Shown here: one piece after another, positions 52,191 to 62,959 of the stretch
Layout of the letters: every line of letters begins with the position of its first letter
Numbering within the stretch: the first letter of the stretch is position 1
Assembly (NCBI GenBank): GCA_016648135.1
Contig: JADDOH010018668.1
Span: forward strand, 1-64,000
Reading direction: 5' to 3'
DNA length: 64,000 nucleotides
Origin: Agrypnia vestita
Taxonomy: Eukaryota > Arthropoda > Insecta > Trichoptera > Phryganeidae
Notes under the pieces: model-generated
Told to the model about the DNA's origin: nothing
Database searches by the model: none
What the model saw: only the letters and a program-made list of their open reading frames with translations
Translations under genes and position numbers: made by a program

Positions 52191-52450
52191 GTGACATCTG
52201 TGTTTGATTAGGGGAATGAAAAAGCTTTGGTCGCCGGTGGTGCTAGTGATTATTACAAAACACATGTGAAACGGGTTGTAAAACTAACTTACAAAAAAAA
52301 ATGATAAATGTGGTATTCTATCATGGGTGGAAAAGGTGAACGTTACATTAAGTGATCACTTAAACCAGCCGTACGATGGTTCGTAAGCCCTGTGAACACA
52401 CAAAAAATATAATTTCGTCTCTGTGAGGTATCTATAATATATCTTGAATT
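52190..52450 (+). repeat. Dispersed repeat family, copy 1 (full)
   Basis: Ordered blocks: GACATCTGTGTTTGATTAGG, GAATGAAAAAGCTTTGGTCG, CACATGTGAAACG, TGGTATTCTATCATGGGTGG, GAACGTTACATTAAGTGATC, ACTTAAACCAGCCG, TAAGCCCTGTGAACACAC, TTCGTCTCTGTGAGGTATC. The same order recurs at 53050-53350. Unclassified, non-coding. Confidence 0.7.
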
Positions 52451-52586
52451 TATTTTATATTTTCTTCTTATATTTATATAATTAATTCGTACGTTTTGTG
52501 AAAGCGGGCCATGAATAAAGTTTATATGTAAAAATTAAGATCTGAATACATATTGTGAAAAAATACATTTATTTTTTACCTTTAAT

Positions 52587-52710
52587 ATGGATCAATATCG
52601 CAGTGGAGAAAAAACGCATATATATTACAGACTAATGAAAAATAAATTGAGAAATGTTACCCTACAGCTTGCCCTTATACAAAGGCAGCAGACGGAACGC
52701 AGCAAAGGTG
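52587..52710 (+). other. Possible orphan exon
   Basis: ATG then DQYRSGEKTHIYYRLMKNKL and QLALIQRQQTERSK, ending at a very good donor AGCAAAG|GTGAGTCG. No acceptor is needed if it is a first exon. The protein is not recognised. The following 60 codons of the same frame end at 52784. Confidence 0.25.
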
Positions 52711-53049
52711 AGTCGCTTTTCCTCGGCAGGAGAACTCCTGGCTGCTGGAGGGAAGTGTTGGCCCGTAGAAACCTGGAGTGGTAGATACTGCATATAAATC
52801 ATCGTTCTTTTAATACCCTTTCACGATGCGTTGGAACAGTGTGCGTCGAGCGAACTACAGAAAACAACCGAGGGTTGTTTTGTATCGTTCAACTGACGTT
52901 GTTTTTCGTCACAACCACATTAAAACTCGTTTTTGTAAAATCTTTTAACATACATGTTCAGTCCCTTTACACACATGAAAAATCTCATTACACATATAAA
53001 GGATATTACTAAAAATTCTAAAAAATCAAAAAAAAATCAAAAAATTGAT

Positions 53050-53350
53050 TTCTCATTAGCGACATCTGTGATCATTTAAGGGGAATGAAAAAAGCTTTTG
53101 ATGCCGGCTGCGCTGAGGATTGTTGCAACACACATACGAAGCTTGCCGTATAAATTAAATATATAGAACTTCCAAAAAAATTAGTAGACATGGTATTCTA
53201 TCATGGGTGGAAATGGTAAACGTTACATTGTGTAAAGTGATCACTTAAGTCAGCCGTAAATAAGGTCTTAAGCCCTATGAACACACAGAGGCTTCCATAC
53301 CTACTTTCCCATAAAAATATAATTTGGTCTCTGTGAGACATCTATAATAT
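53050..53350 (+). repeat. Dispersed repeat family, copy 2 (full)
   Basis: Same block order as 52190-52450: TTAGCGACATCTGTGATCA, GAATGAAAAAAGCTTTTGAT, TGGTATTCTATCATGGGTGG, AAACGTTACATTGTG, GATCACTTAAGTCAGCCG, TAAGCCCTATGAACACAC and TTGGTCTCTGTGAGACATC. About 840 bases downstream of copy 1, same orientation. Confidence 0.7.
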
Positions 53351-53664
53351 GTTGATTGGTTAAGTCCCTTATGTATACGTTGAACAGCATCCAAAACTTA
53401 TTTATATTTTAAAGAAGATTTATTGGATTCTCGCTTAGTCAGCAAGTACTGAGGACGGAGAAAGATGAAAGTGCCTCGTCGGCGGTTTTCTATCTTCCTT
53501 GGATGAAAATGAAAACGTTTTTCCAAATATTGGGGGTGCACAGACCGTATTTTACTTATCATTTTATTTTTACCGTATTCAGTATACATCCATTGCTATA
53601 TTGCCAGCTCCACGCTCCACTTTAATACATGAGTGTTGGTACCAGGACTCCATTCATTGAAACA

Positions 53665-53816
53665 ATTTTTTTTTAAATAGAGACGCGAACATGAGATGCG
53701 TGTCGCATCAATATTCTAACTATTCTCTGGATAGGACTAACTTGCTGGTGTCCTGGAATGGGGCTCGAACCACCGACCACCAGATCACTAGGCGAGCGTT
53801 ATTACCAATACACCAA
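53665..53816 (-). mobile_element. tRNA-derived SINE, copy 2
   Basis: B box GGTTCGAGCCC (53771-53761) and an A-box-like TTGGTGTATTGGTAATA (53816 side) on the minus strand, GATGCGACACGCATCTCAT-type body and ATTTAAAAAAAA tail at 53665. Same family as 33165-33347. Confidence 0.75.
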
Positions 53817-54289
53817 CAAGCTACTCATATTACTATTGATGGGATAGTTTATCTATTACTTCGCAGGTTGTGATGCTATGTAGTATCATATTAATACTTT
53901 GTCTTTCATGACTGATTCTTACTTAAATCCGTATCCAGTGAAAGTGCAGTCTATATATCCATTATCCACAATCTATATCTGAGTATATAATGGATCAACA
54001 AATGTTTTTTTTGTCTTAATCATCTGTCCCACTAATATATCTTATTTATCTTTTCCTTTTGATGTTCCATTTTTTCCATTTGCGAATCTTTTGTCAAAGT
54101 ATTTGGTCTGTAGGTACCATTTTATTACGCCCGTTCTTGTTTGGACGTCTTTGTACTGATTGGTTTCCAAAACTGATTTAGGCTGACTGAAATATCCGTA
54201 TCCATAACTAAAAGATTGACGGCAGATCGATGCGTTTGAGATATGGTGCTGGAGACATATGTTGCCTTTACCGAGAATAGTGTCTCCAT

Positions 54290-54545
54290 ATTACAAGAAT
54301 TTAAAATTAAGGCGATTTCTCAACCACTTGTCTGAATCGAAGCCGTCTATTTTTGACATCTAGCCTGGAGAAGCTTGTTGTGGTGGACCACATCGAGGGT
54401 CGAGAGAGAAAAGGAAGATCTCCCATTGTGAGACCCCTGGCGTTGGATTGACCAAGTGATAAAAGCTAACCGGAGAAGATGGAGGAGAAGACAAGAGAGA
54501 TCACGATCCTCAGTCATGAGGAAGACCGAAAACAGAAAGACAACA
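54290..54545 (+). pseudogene. LINE C-terminal fragment
   Basis: Frames encode WRSLEKLVVVDHIEGRERKG-like sequence, RSPIVRPLALD and RRRWRRRQERSRSS, resembling the VxxHIEGRRKRGR tail of an insect LINE. Several stops. Confidence 0.45.
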
Positions 54546-54549
54546 GAAT

Positions 54550-55610
54550 TACCAAATATTGATCAACTAGGTACAGGTTCATACGAGACTGCCGAATTTG
54601 GAATCTAAGGGTCAATAGTCATTTAAACAGTTAAGCATTTGCGAGCTCTGCACAAAACAGGTTTTTGGAAGCCAATGGCTACGAATACTTCAACATTGAT
54701 TACAAGGCGACACATGGCATTTCTTTATCTTTAAAAGTGAAAATGCCAAAAACTACAGGTCAGTAGCAAGCATACAACGTTTACATAACAAACATATATT
54801 TAATTCGTAAATATTATAAAATTTTAAGTAACGTACGTATAAAATATTAATATGAAAATGTAGGAGAATCCTACCCTCTCAGAGATATGGAACAGATCAA
54901 TGTCCAAAGTGATATTGTTCACAGGCATAATCATCGTTGATACGCTGCTGTATATTGGAATGTGAAACAATCTATGCTGACGCTGTTTTAGGTAATTTTC
55001 AGAAACATAAAAATTTCAGGGTTTTTGATCATGCACATTCCTTCTAGCCTCTAGACTATTGTAGCCAAGCAAACCCTCGAGAAACTCGGCAGGGTAAAGC
55101 CGAGGACAATGCTTGTACTGTCTCTTGTAGAGACATATCATAGCGGTGGTAGGCCCAAGACTATGAAATTTATTCTCCGCATTACGGAACGGTGAATCAG
55201 AAGAATTTATTTAAAAAACGCGCTTTAATCAAAATGTCTAAACGGGAGAAAAAAAAAATTTTAACAGCTAAAGTACTAAGATCGATCATCGACATACATG
55301 GTATGTCCATAAAATCAAAAGTGTAGACACTTTCTTCTTGTTCCGCCAAGAAAAAAATATACTAGTAAGAATACGAAAGCGATTGCAACAAAAAATGATA
55401 TTGTTTGAAAAAATGCATCCCTTAAAAATAATATCTCAAATTAGTACTTTTTTATCATAAGCATTATTCAATATAACATTTTTTTTTTTTTATTTTTCGT
55501 CACATAAATCTTTTAATCAATTCTAACCTCACTGAGCTGAAATTAATAAAACTAAATTAAAATTCTTGGCAATTTCGTTAAAAAGTATATTTATAATTTA
55601 TCTATATTTA
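54550..55610. other. No recognised gene
   Basis: Mixed-composition sequence. TAGCCAAGCAAACCCTCGAG and GCGGTGGTAGGCCC near 55060-55155 are GC-richer, but no family is recognised. Confidence 0.35.
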
Positions 55611-55612
55611 CC

Positions 55613-56067
55613 ACTAGCTGTTAATACCCGGCGTTGCACAGGTTGAGAATTAAGTTTAAGATAAATTTGTGAGGGTAAACAAAGGTCGAATCGAAGATTC
55701 GAACGGTATAGATTTGCATCAAAAATATATCAGGGGCGGGGAAGGAATAGGGGGGAAAGGTCGCATATGTTACCCGCCGAGTCCTTAAGAATAAGTTACA
55801 AAATTTTGATTCCGATCGGTCAAACGGTACAAGATTTGCATCGAAAATATATCAGCGGACGGAAAGGGTTAGAAGAATAGGGGGGAAATGTCACCTATGT
55901 TACCCGCCGAGTGCTATTGCCGAGTGCCCCCTATTCTCATACCCCTTCCCCCCCCCTGACATATTTTCGATGCAAATCTATACCGTTCGAATCAAACCTT
56001 TGTTTCCCCCAAAAATTTATTTTCAACTAATCCTTAACCTGTGCAACGCCGGTTACGAACAGCTAGT
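55613..56067. mobile_element. TIR element with internal satellite units
   Basis: Left ACTAGCTGTTAATACCCGGC, GTTGCACAGGTT and right AACCTGTGCAACGCCGGTTA, ACAGCTAGT are inverted, with ACAAAGGT/ACCTTTGT inside. The interior holds two direct units (CGGTATAGATTTGCATC 55698, CGGTACAAGATTTGCATC 55817) and a third in reverse near 55960. Related right terminus at 34812 and units at 1380. Confidence 0.75.
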
Positions 56068-56218
56068 TTAAAATTAAACAAACCGACAGATATCGCCAGC
56101 ATGTACAATTGTACAATACCCCCATAAAATAGCATGTCAGCATTTTAAATACTTTTTCTTATTAATTAAACTGATTTCGTAAAATTAAAGAATGATTATT
56201 GTTTTTTCATGACAAATA

Positions 56219-57332
56219 TTAGGTCCTTACATATGAAATTGATGTTTTGCCGTACTGGCAAATTTGATCTCAAATATCTTCTCTTTGGTTAGGAATTCCA
56301 AATCCAAATTTATACAGCTATTTACTCATGTATTTGTGTTTTGAAAATTATAATTCATTTGTTTTTTCCTCAATTGTTTTTTTCTTTGCGTCACTCAGTT
56401 TACAAAATGAAAAACTTGAAATATCGCGTTATTTATGAGTACGAGTTCCACCGTGGCACCAGTGCTGCAGAAACGGCTCGAAGGATTAATGATGTGTATG
56501 GCGACGGTGCCGCTAAAGAAAACACGGTGCGTTTTTGGTTCCAAAGTTTTCGTTCTGAAAATTTCGACCTGCAGAACAAGCCCCGTGGACGGCCGGAGAC
56601 CAAAGTTGATAATGAAGAATTGAAGGCTATTGTGGAAGCGGATCCATCGCAAACCACATCCGAGTTAGCTGCAGGCTGCGGTGTTAGTGTAAAACTGTTT
56701 TAATCCACTTGAAGCAAATTGGTAAGGTGAAAAAGCTTGAAAGGTGGGTACCTCACGAATTGAGTGAAGCAAATCAACAAACGCGCGTTGACTGCTGCGT
56801 TGCATTACTCAACCAGCACAATAATGAAGGGATTTTAAATCTTAAATCTGGCCAGACGATTACGGCAGATGTCTATTGTCAGCAACTGCAAACAATGATG
56901 GAAAAGATAGCTGCTAAACAACCGAGGCTGGTTAATCGCTCTAGGCCACTGCTGCTTCATGATAACGCTAGACCACACACTGCACAACAGACGGCTACCA
57001 AAATAGAGGAGCTTCAATTGGAATGTCTAAGACATCCACCGTACTCTTCGGACCTTGCCCCAACAGATTACCATTTTTTTCGAAATTTGGATAACTTCTT
57101 GTAAAGGAAAAAATTCAACTCCGATGGGGCAGTCCAAACCGCCTTCAAAGATTTTATTGATTCCCGTCCGAATGGTTTTTTTAGTAAAGGGATCGATGAA
57201 CTACCTATGAGATGGCAAAAGTGCATAGATAGCAATGGTACATACTTTGATTAAATAAAAATATTATAATAAAAAAAAATCGGCTTTATGTTCCTCCCAT
57301 ACTAAACGCCAATTTCATATGTAAGGACCTAA
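56219..57332 (+). mobile_element. mariner, internally deleted second copy
   Basis: Same 29-base TIRs as the 11224 element (TTAGGTCCTTACATATGAAA) and TA on both flanks (56217-56218, 57333-57334). At 1114 bases it is 172 shorter than the intact copy, mainly through a deletion after GGGATTTTAAAT at about 56840. Confidence 0.95.
56407..57254 (+). pseudogene. mariner transposase, dead copy
   Basis: Closely matches the intact transposase at 11412-12431. Lesions: a one-base loss near 56690 shifts the frame after GCGVS; the internal deletion removes the block with the first catalytic Asp (TCDEKW); and CAA to TAA creates a stop after DNFL at about 57103. HDNARPH and LAPTDYHFF remain. It cannot encode an active enzyme, but its TIRs could still be recognised by transposase from the intact copy. 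Confidence 0.93.
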
Positions 57333-57479
57333 TACTTTTCCCTGCCAATTTAAGAGCGTTCAGTTGATCTGGAAGTGGGTCAAATATTGATTACAAGATT
57401 TCTCGCTGACAGGCAAGTGAAGCTTAATAAAAGTATATAGCCAGAAAATGGACCATTTAGAAACAATCTTCTTCTTCTC

Positions 57480-57936
57480 GTGCCCTGTCCGTTTACCGGA
57501 TGTTGGCTATCATGTTGGCTATGCGGACTTTGTTTACTGCGGCCCGGAACAGCTCCACAGTAGACTGGCCAAACCACTGCCTCAAGTTTTTCAGCCATGA
57601 AGTCCTCCTTCTTCCAGGGCCCCGACTTCCGGCAATCTTTCCCTGCATTATGAGATGCAAGATCTCGTATTTCTCTGGATGTCTCATCACATGTCCTAGA
57701 TATTGAAGTTTTCGTATTTTTATTGTTTTAACAACTTATTTTTCTTTATTGATCCGAGCCATAACATCTTCATTCGTAACTCTGTCCATCCAGCTTATTT
57801 TGAGAATTCTTCTGTAGATCCACATCTCGAATGCCTCAAGTCGCCTTATCAGTTGTTCGGTAAGCGTCCATGCTTCCATTCCACTGAATAATACTGAACA
57901 TGAATTAGAAACAATCATTTCTATAAATGTGCACAA
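57480..57936 (-). pseudogene. Non-LTR retrotransposon C-terminal segment
   Basis: Minus strand, in two frames: FSGMEAWTLTEQLIRRLEAF, EMWIYRRILKISWMDRVTNE (57936-57736), then MMRHPEKYEILHLIMQGKIA, GRRRTSWLKNLRQWF and FRAAVNKVRIANMIANIR (57690-57493). This is the well-known tail of an abundant insect endonuclease/reverse-transcriptase LINE (GxEAWTL, EMWxYRRILKISW, GRRRxSWLxNLRQW). One frameshift lies between the halves. Only the 3' end survives, as is usual for 5'-truncated insertions. Confidence 0.85.
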
Positions 57937-58249
57937 ACAATTTAAAATACTGTTGTTGGATTAAACAATTTTTGTGCGAAATGCCCAGGATATAAATTTT
58001 TAACGAAAATGGCGCTATACGAGTGTACACGCGTTAAATATCCATTATTCCATCAATTATTACTATTTTTGTTATAAATATAATAGAAATTCGGGCTCCG
58101 GTGCATACAATTTACCACGATTCTAATAAAGATATTGGAATTGTGGAAAACAACTATAAGTCTTAATTAATCTAAATAACATAACCCAACTGATGCGTTA
58201 GATCTTCTGGATTAACCTTCTTCTTTCTATTTTTCCAATTTCCATTTCA

Positions 58250-58613
58250 TTTGTGGTCGGCTCTCCTTACTCTTTTTTTCACGATTCCCTGTTCTGGGCC
58301 ATCGTTTCATCCAACTGGGCATTCTTCAGGTCTTTCTCCACACCACTCCATGTGGCACTGGGTCGACCTCTACCCCTTTTATTTTTTGTATTCAAAATAT
58401 AATACAATGATCTCCATGCCTCATTACATGGCCATACCATTTCAGTTGCGATTCCTTTACCCTTCCAGTAACAGGGACCACTCTAAAACTACCCCTGATA
58501 TGCTCAATTCTCATTCTGTCGCGTCTCGTTACACCCCCAGACAATCTGAGCATTTTCATTTCACTGGTATGGAGTTTTTGCTCGTGCACCTTCTTTAGGG
58601 TCCAGCATGTCAT
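58250..58613 (-). pseudogene. Non-LTR retrotransposon C-terminal segment (second family)
   Basis: Minus strand reads KLHTSEMKMLRLSGGVTRRD, RMRIEHIRGSFRVVP and RVKESQLKWYGHVMR, the EMKMLRW..GVT..D..RNE.IRG...V.PI..K..E.RL.WYGHVMRR pattern of another insect LINE tail. It differs from the neighbouring 57.5 kb family. Ends within a few codons after HVMRHGD. Confidence 0.8.
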
Positions 58614-58887
58614 TACTGCAGTTTTGTATACAAAAGCTTACCTATACCTAGTTCTCACAAGAATACGACTGTCACTCGAAACTCAAGTGAGCGATCTCCA
58701 TTTCTGCCATTCTACACAGATTCTGTAGGTAACGTCAGCGTCAATGAGTCTAGTTACTTTTTAACTTAGAGCTTCTGGTTTAACCATTTAGAGGATTAGC
58801 CGATTGAGTTGTGTGTTTTTGATATTAATTATGATAGAAGGATTAGAGTGTGTGGGACATAAAACTACCATTTGTGTCAAGTATAGT

Positions 58888-59019
58888 CAGTAGCCGGCAA
58901 ACATCTTGAAATTTTACGAGGTAGTGGGGGAAAGTTTGCGCGACGAGACCCAAATTTTGTCTTCTGCGCATTCCCCCACTACGCCAAAAAATTTCAAGAA
59001 GTTTGCCCTCAACTGTAAA
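58888..59019. mobile_element. GCCGGCAAAC-ended MITE, copy 3
   Basis: TAGCCGGCAAACATCTTGAA and ATTTCAAGAAGTTTGCCCTC ends, core GAGACCCAAATTTTGTCTTC. Same core orientation as copy 2. Confidence 0.8.
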
Positions 59020-59635
59020 TATAATAAGGACAGTAAATGTAAATTGAATCGATTCTTAGTGAATTTATTAAAATTAATAATAAAGGTTGGATGAAATATG
59101 CTGATTGGAATTTACACGGTGGAAATGGAGTTAGAAACAAAGGCCTTTGTTTATCGCGCATCCAAAAAGAAGGTGCGCGTGAGGGACGCCTTCACCACGT
59201 GCTCTGGCGAGTGCTGACTTCACGCAGTGCTGGTTGATTTGATCAGCGTTCAGTGGAAGTTGATTGGATTCGTTCATCGCTCGCCGCAACCACATTACAA
59301 ATGGAGAGGACTAAATGAAGGAAAGCTTTATTCTTCAGATACATCTAGGACAATGGGAAATCTTGTATCTTACAACTTATTACGAAAGGGAGGATAGAAC
59401 GCAGCGGATAAGTACGTTATATTGGCATCAAAAAATGATATTTGAAGAAAAAAGGCAATATCTTATTTAACAATTTGGATATCTTTGCACTATCGCTTTC
59501 TTCCTATTACAAATGTTATTACTAAGTTTATCTGATTGTGCCAGGTCATTCGTGGGCTGTTCCTATTACGTTTTCGCGCATCATTTTACTATCATCACCG
59601 CTACCACCAGCATTATCCAATACTCATATAAAATT
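59020..59635. other. GC-richer patch, otherwise nothing recognised
   Basis: 59150-59300 is GC-rich with GCGCGTGAGGGACGCC and CACGTGCTCTGGCGAG. It could be regulatory or an upstream non-coding exon of apterous, but no splice signal ties it to the gene. Confidence 0.3.
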
Positions 59636-59638
59636 TTC

Positions 59639-59868
59639 TAGTGATGATCAAAACCCTTATTTTAACCGGTTACATATTAACTGTTATTTTAACCGGTTAC
59701 ATAAAAACGGTAATTTGTGATTTTTATCTGATGTATCGCTGTATCGATGATTGGTAACTGATTTTACGAGGGCAACTATCGGTACACTAGAAATTAATTA
59801 ATTCTCAGTTACAAATAATTGATACAATCAGATGTAACCGGTTAAAATATAGGTTTTGGTCATCACTA
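59639..59868. mobile_element. MITE, TAGTGATG-ended family
   Basis: TAGTGATGATCAAAACC and GGTTTTGGTCATCACTA ends with ATTTTAACCGGTTACAT / ATGTAACCGGTTAAAAT inside. Related to 22828-23061. Flanking octamers do not match, so the target duplication is lost. Confidence 0.7.
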
Positions 59869-60099
59869 CACGTATCTGAATTATCTTAGCGACACAATTG
59901 AATAACAGCGTACGCATTTATTGTTGGAGAGAAAAATATCCATAGTCACTAATTGAAAGATAAATGAAAATAATTCACAAATTGAATATTCTCAATGTTG
60001 CCAGCATATATATTTTACAAAAGTAATTGAACGAAAGATTTGATGTATCGGAGAAGTTGATTTTTATTAAGATTCGGTGGGTTGACCAGACCAGGCTGC

Positions 60100-60700
60100 A
60101 GAGAAATGTGGAGGAAATTTGTCATTGACATTAGCAGACCACAAACGATTGAAGAAACAGCAACGGAGGTCGTCTATGTCAGCAATAGTTATTTGTACCG
60201 GTACATGTATTAGCCCCGTGTCCTCAACAACTCCTTTCTCCCCTCAATTGTAAATAAATCGCCGGATTCTTATATGAGATACGCAAAAAGCAGTGCTTGC
60301 ATTAGACAACGGTCATTCAAAGCTGATTGAAATTGCTTTTGATAGGGATGTAGTAATATTTCAATACATTCAGAGAGTCTAATGGGCATAAAAATGAGGT
60401 CCCGCGATAGTAAAAAGGAGCGTAGTCAATGCTCGCTGAAGCTCTCTGTGGGTCGTGAGTTATGAGCCGTAGACTCTAATTATTCTGTAAATACGAGCGA
60501 GAGACTTTATGAATGGTTTCCCGTCTTAATTACATGGTAACGAGTGAAGAACATGAATGAAAGATTTCCAACTAATTACTAAAGAACAACCTGTAAATTG
60601 TTTTTGTTTTTCACGTTCGACATCTTGTTCCTAATTAATAAATGTGATGTTTCATGACTATAATATTACACTGACTCATCCAACAAGGCGCGGGCACTAG
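60100..60700. promoter_or_regulatory. Candidate regulatory region (complex unique sequence)
   Basis: About 600 bases of balanced-composition sequence without repeats, open frames or splice signals, containing several TAATTA/ATTA homeodomain-type cores (TCTAATTATT 60475, TTAATTACAT 60515, CTAATTACTA 60573, CTAATTAATA 60633). It lies upstream of apterous. This is an inference from composition only. Confidence 0.3.
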
Positions 60701-61882
60701 GGTGGGACTTACTTTTAGTGATTAAGCAAACCGTTGGGTTTAGATATTTTTTATTGTTTTTTTTTCGGATAAGAATTGTCGACTTCAAAAAAAAAAGGAT
60801 TTAATTTTAATATTGTGAAAATATTTATTAATTCTTAGAAGAATGGAACAGAATTCGATAAATAACTAGTCTTACTTACTATCCCGTTTCGCCCGAGATT
60901 TTGATTCTTGTATATATTATTATAATATTCCATTAGGTATATGAGTTTCAATCAAATCAAGTAATCACAAACTATTCAAATAAATGTTCATATTGGGTTC
61001 TTTAAAATTCTGCTGTATCTTCGGCCGAAAAATTCATTATTTTCGAAATCTTTTGAAAAATCAAAAAATCTTTTGAAAACGGACGAACAATATGACGTAT
61101 ATCTTATACTTGTTGACTTACAATATTTCAAAGTTTCGTTTCTCGTGATGGATATGGAGAATATTCGTATTGACCTAAAAATTCCGGTCATACGGAATAA
61201 GCTATGTAAATATGACGAAATATGTCAGAGCCCATTCGAGACCGTTCGAGACCTTTTGCTGCTTCGCTTTTATAATTAAGATAACAGTTACCGATAATTG
61301 TTGCAATCAGATACCAATCACAAAATCATGGTTCACAACGCAATCGGGATTTACTTCTCTCTATTTACTTTTCTGTGGCAGAGAGTCTGCAAGTCCTGAC
61401 TACTTTAATTTTATTTGTTTTTGAATTTTCCCGAATAAAAGGCATCGTATGCAGTGGTGGTATGATATTCGTCTTTAAGACATGCATATGATTTTTGCTG
61501 ACACCCCTAAAAACTTGTTTAGACACAATTATTAGGTAGGCATGTCATATTGTCCCCAGATTTGTTTCAGTCTTGTCTCTGGAGCCACTGGAGCGTGCAA
61601 CATGTAATCTTCATATAAGACCTTTGGATACGAATTATTACGTACGTATTCGTACGACTATTTTCGTACATATTGAGCGCGCACATTGATTGCGTCTTGC
61701 GTTGGTCACGGTCAGTTACTTTTCGCATTTCTCCAATAATGTTTGTGCCAAATGAATAATCTGTATCTCCTGGAAAACTTTCTTCTTACTCTTAGGCTGC
61801 TACGGCTTCGTCGGCATAGTCAAATGGGTGAACGAAATATAATATACTAGAAAGGGATGAATTTGATAAATTCCATCATATT

Positions 61883-62050
61883 ATGGCGGGCTTAAATAAT
61901 AGAAAATTTCATGACTATCTATCTAATGGATTCACAAATGTTGGGGAGAATCGAAGGGCAACGAGAGCTCATAACATCGGAGAAATATGTAAAAGTTTTT
62001 TTGTTCGAGTACATAATTATACCTCACCTTCATTAAACCAAATTATTTAA
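61883..62050 (+). pseudogene. Possible transposase C-terminal scrap
   Basis: Frame MAGLNNRKFHDYLSNGFTNV, ENRRATRAHNIGEICKSFFV, ending shortly after. The RxxNIxExxxxFF pattern resembles the C-terminal end of some PIF/Harbinger nucleases. Flanking sequence has recurrent ATTCGTACG motifs (61650 and 62270), perhaps terminal repeats. Weak. Confidence 0.25.
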
Positions 62051-62579
62051 CTGATGGTCAGGCAGTTGAATCACTTTGGTCCCACAAAAATTTGTGGTCA
62101 TGTATCAAATTGACAAATTTTTCAATATCCATCGTACGAAATTGCAAAAATTTCCGAACAAATCCGGATCGTGTCGGACGTCGCATCTATACGTGCGTAC
62201 ACGCACTACTAAGTCTTGTACAGTGTGCGATGTTCAATACTACTTTGAAGGTCAGGAATGTACTTGCGTATTCGTACGTATACGGACTACTCAATTTCGT
62301 ACGAAAACGCATCCAGTGTGCGGCCGGCATAGAGTTCGTGAAGATGGATGAAACTTAATTCTTATCAAAGTTCGGGTAAATGAATTCGAGTTAGAGTTCG
62401 CGAAAAAAAAGAAATTTTTATTTTAATTGATGCATAGCGAAATATCGTCAAAAATTCAATGGTGTTGGTGAATTCTTGGAGACAACGGAGCGGTCAGTGT
62501 TTTTTATTTTAAATCTTTTTGATTAATTTAATTTTTTCAATACTCCTTCATTATTTAATTCATGTAGGAGTCCTGATGG

Positions 62580-62925
62580 AAGAGGAAGAACGAGCCAGCA
62601 TTGGAAGTTTTTGAAAGGAAAATTTTGAGATGTATCTTTAGACCGGTTCTACATGGACTTTGGCGCAGGTGCTACAAAAAAGACCTTTATACATTGTTTG
62701 AGGAGTCAAGCATCACAAAATTAATAAAATTGCGGAGAATTCGGTGGCAGGCTCATGTATAGAGGCAGATAACTGCATAACGAGAACCGAAGTCCCTGCC
62801 AATTCAAAACCAGTAGGGCGAAGGAGCTTAGGAAGGCCAAAATTAAGATGGAGCGAAAATGTTCTTAAAGACATACCAATCTGCCTCGGAGATCAAGAAC
62901 TGGAGAGAGCTGGGTTCGGTTGGAT
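62580..62925 (+). pseudogene. LINE C-terminal fragment, relative of 37785-38530
   Basis: Frames read FERKILRCIFRPVLHGLWRR, FEESSITKLIKLRRIRWQAH and RRSLGRPKLRW, close to FERKILRRIFGPVLE and GRRSLGGPKLR at 38.1-38.4 kb. Two frameshifts and stops. Confidence 0.75.
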
Positions 62926-62959
62926 TTTTTTGGTCTTTAATGGGAATAAATACAGCAGT

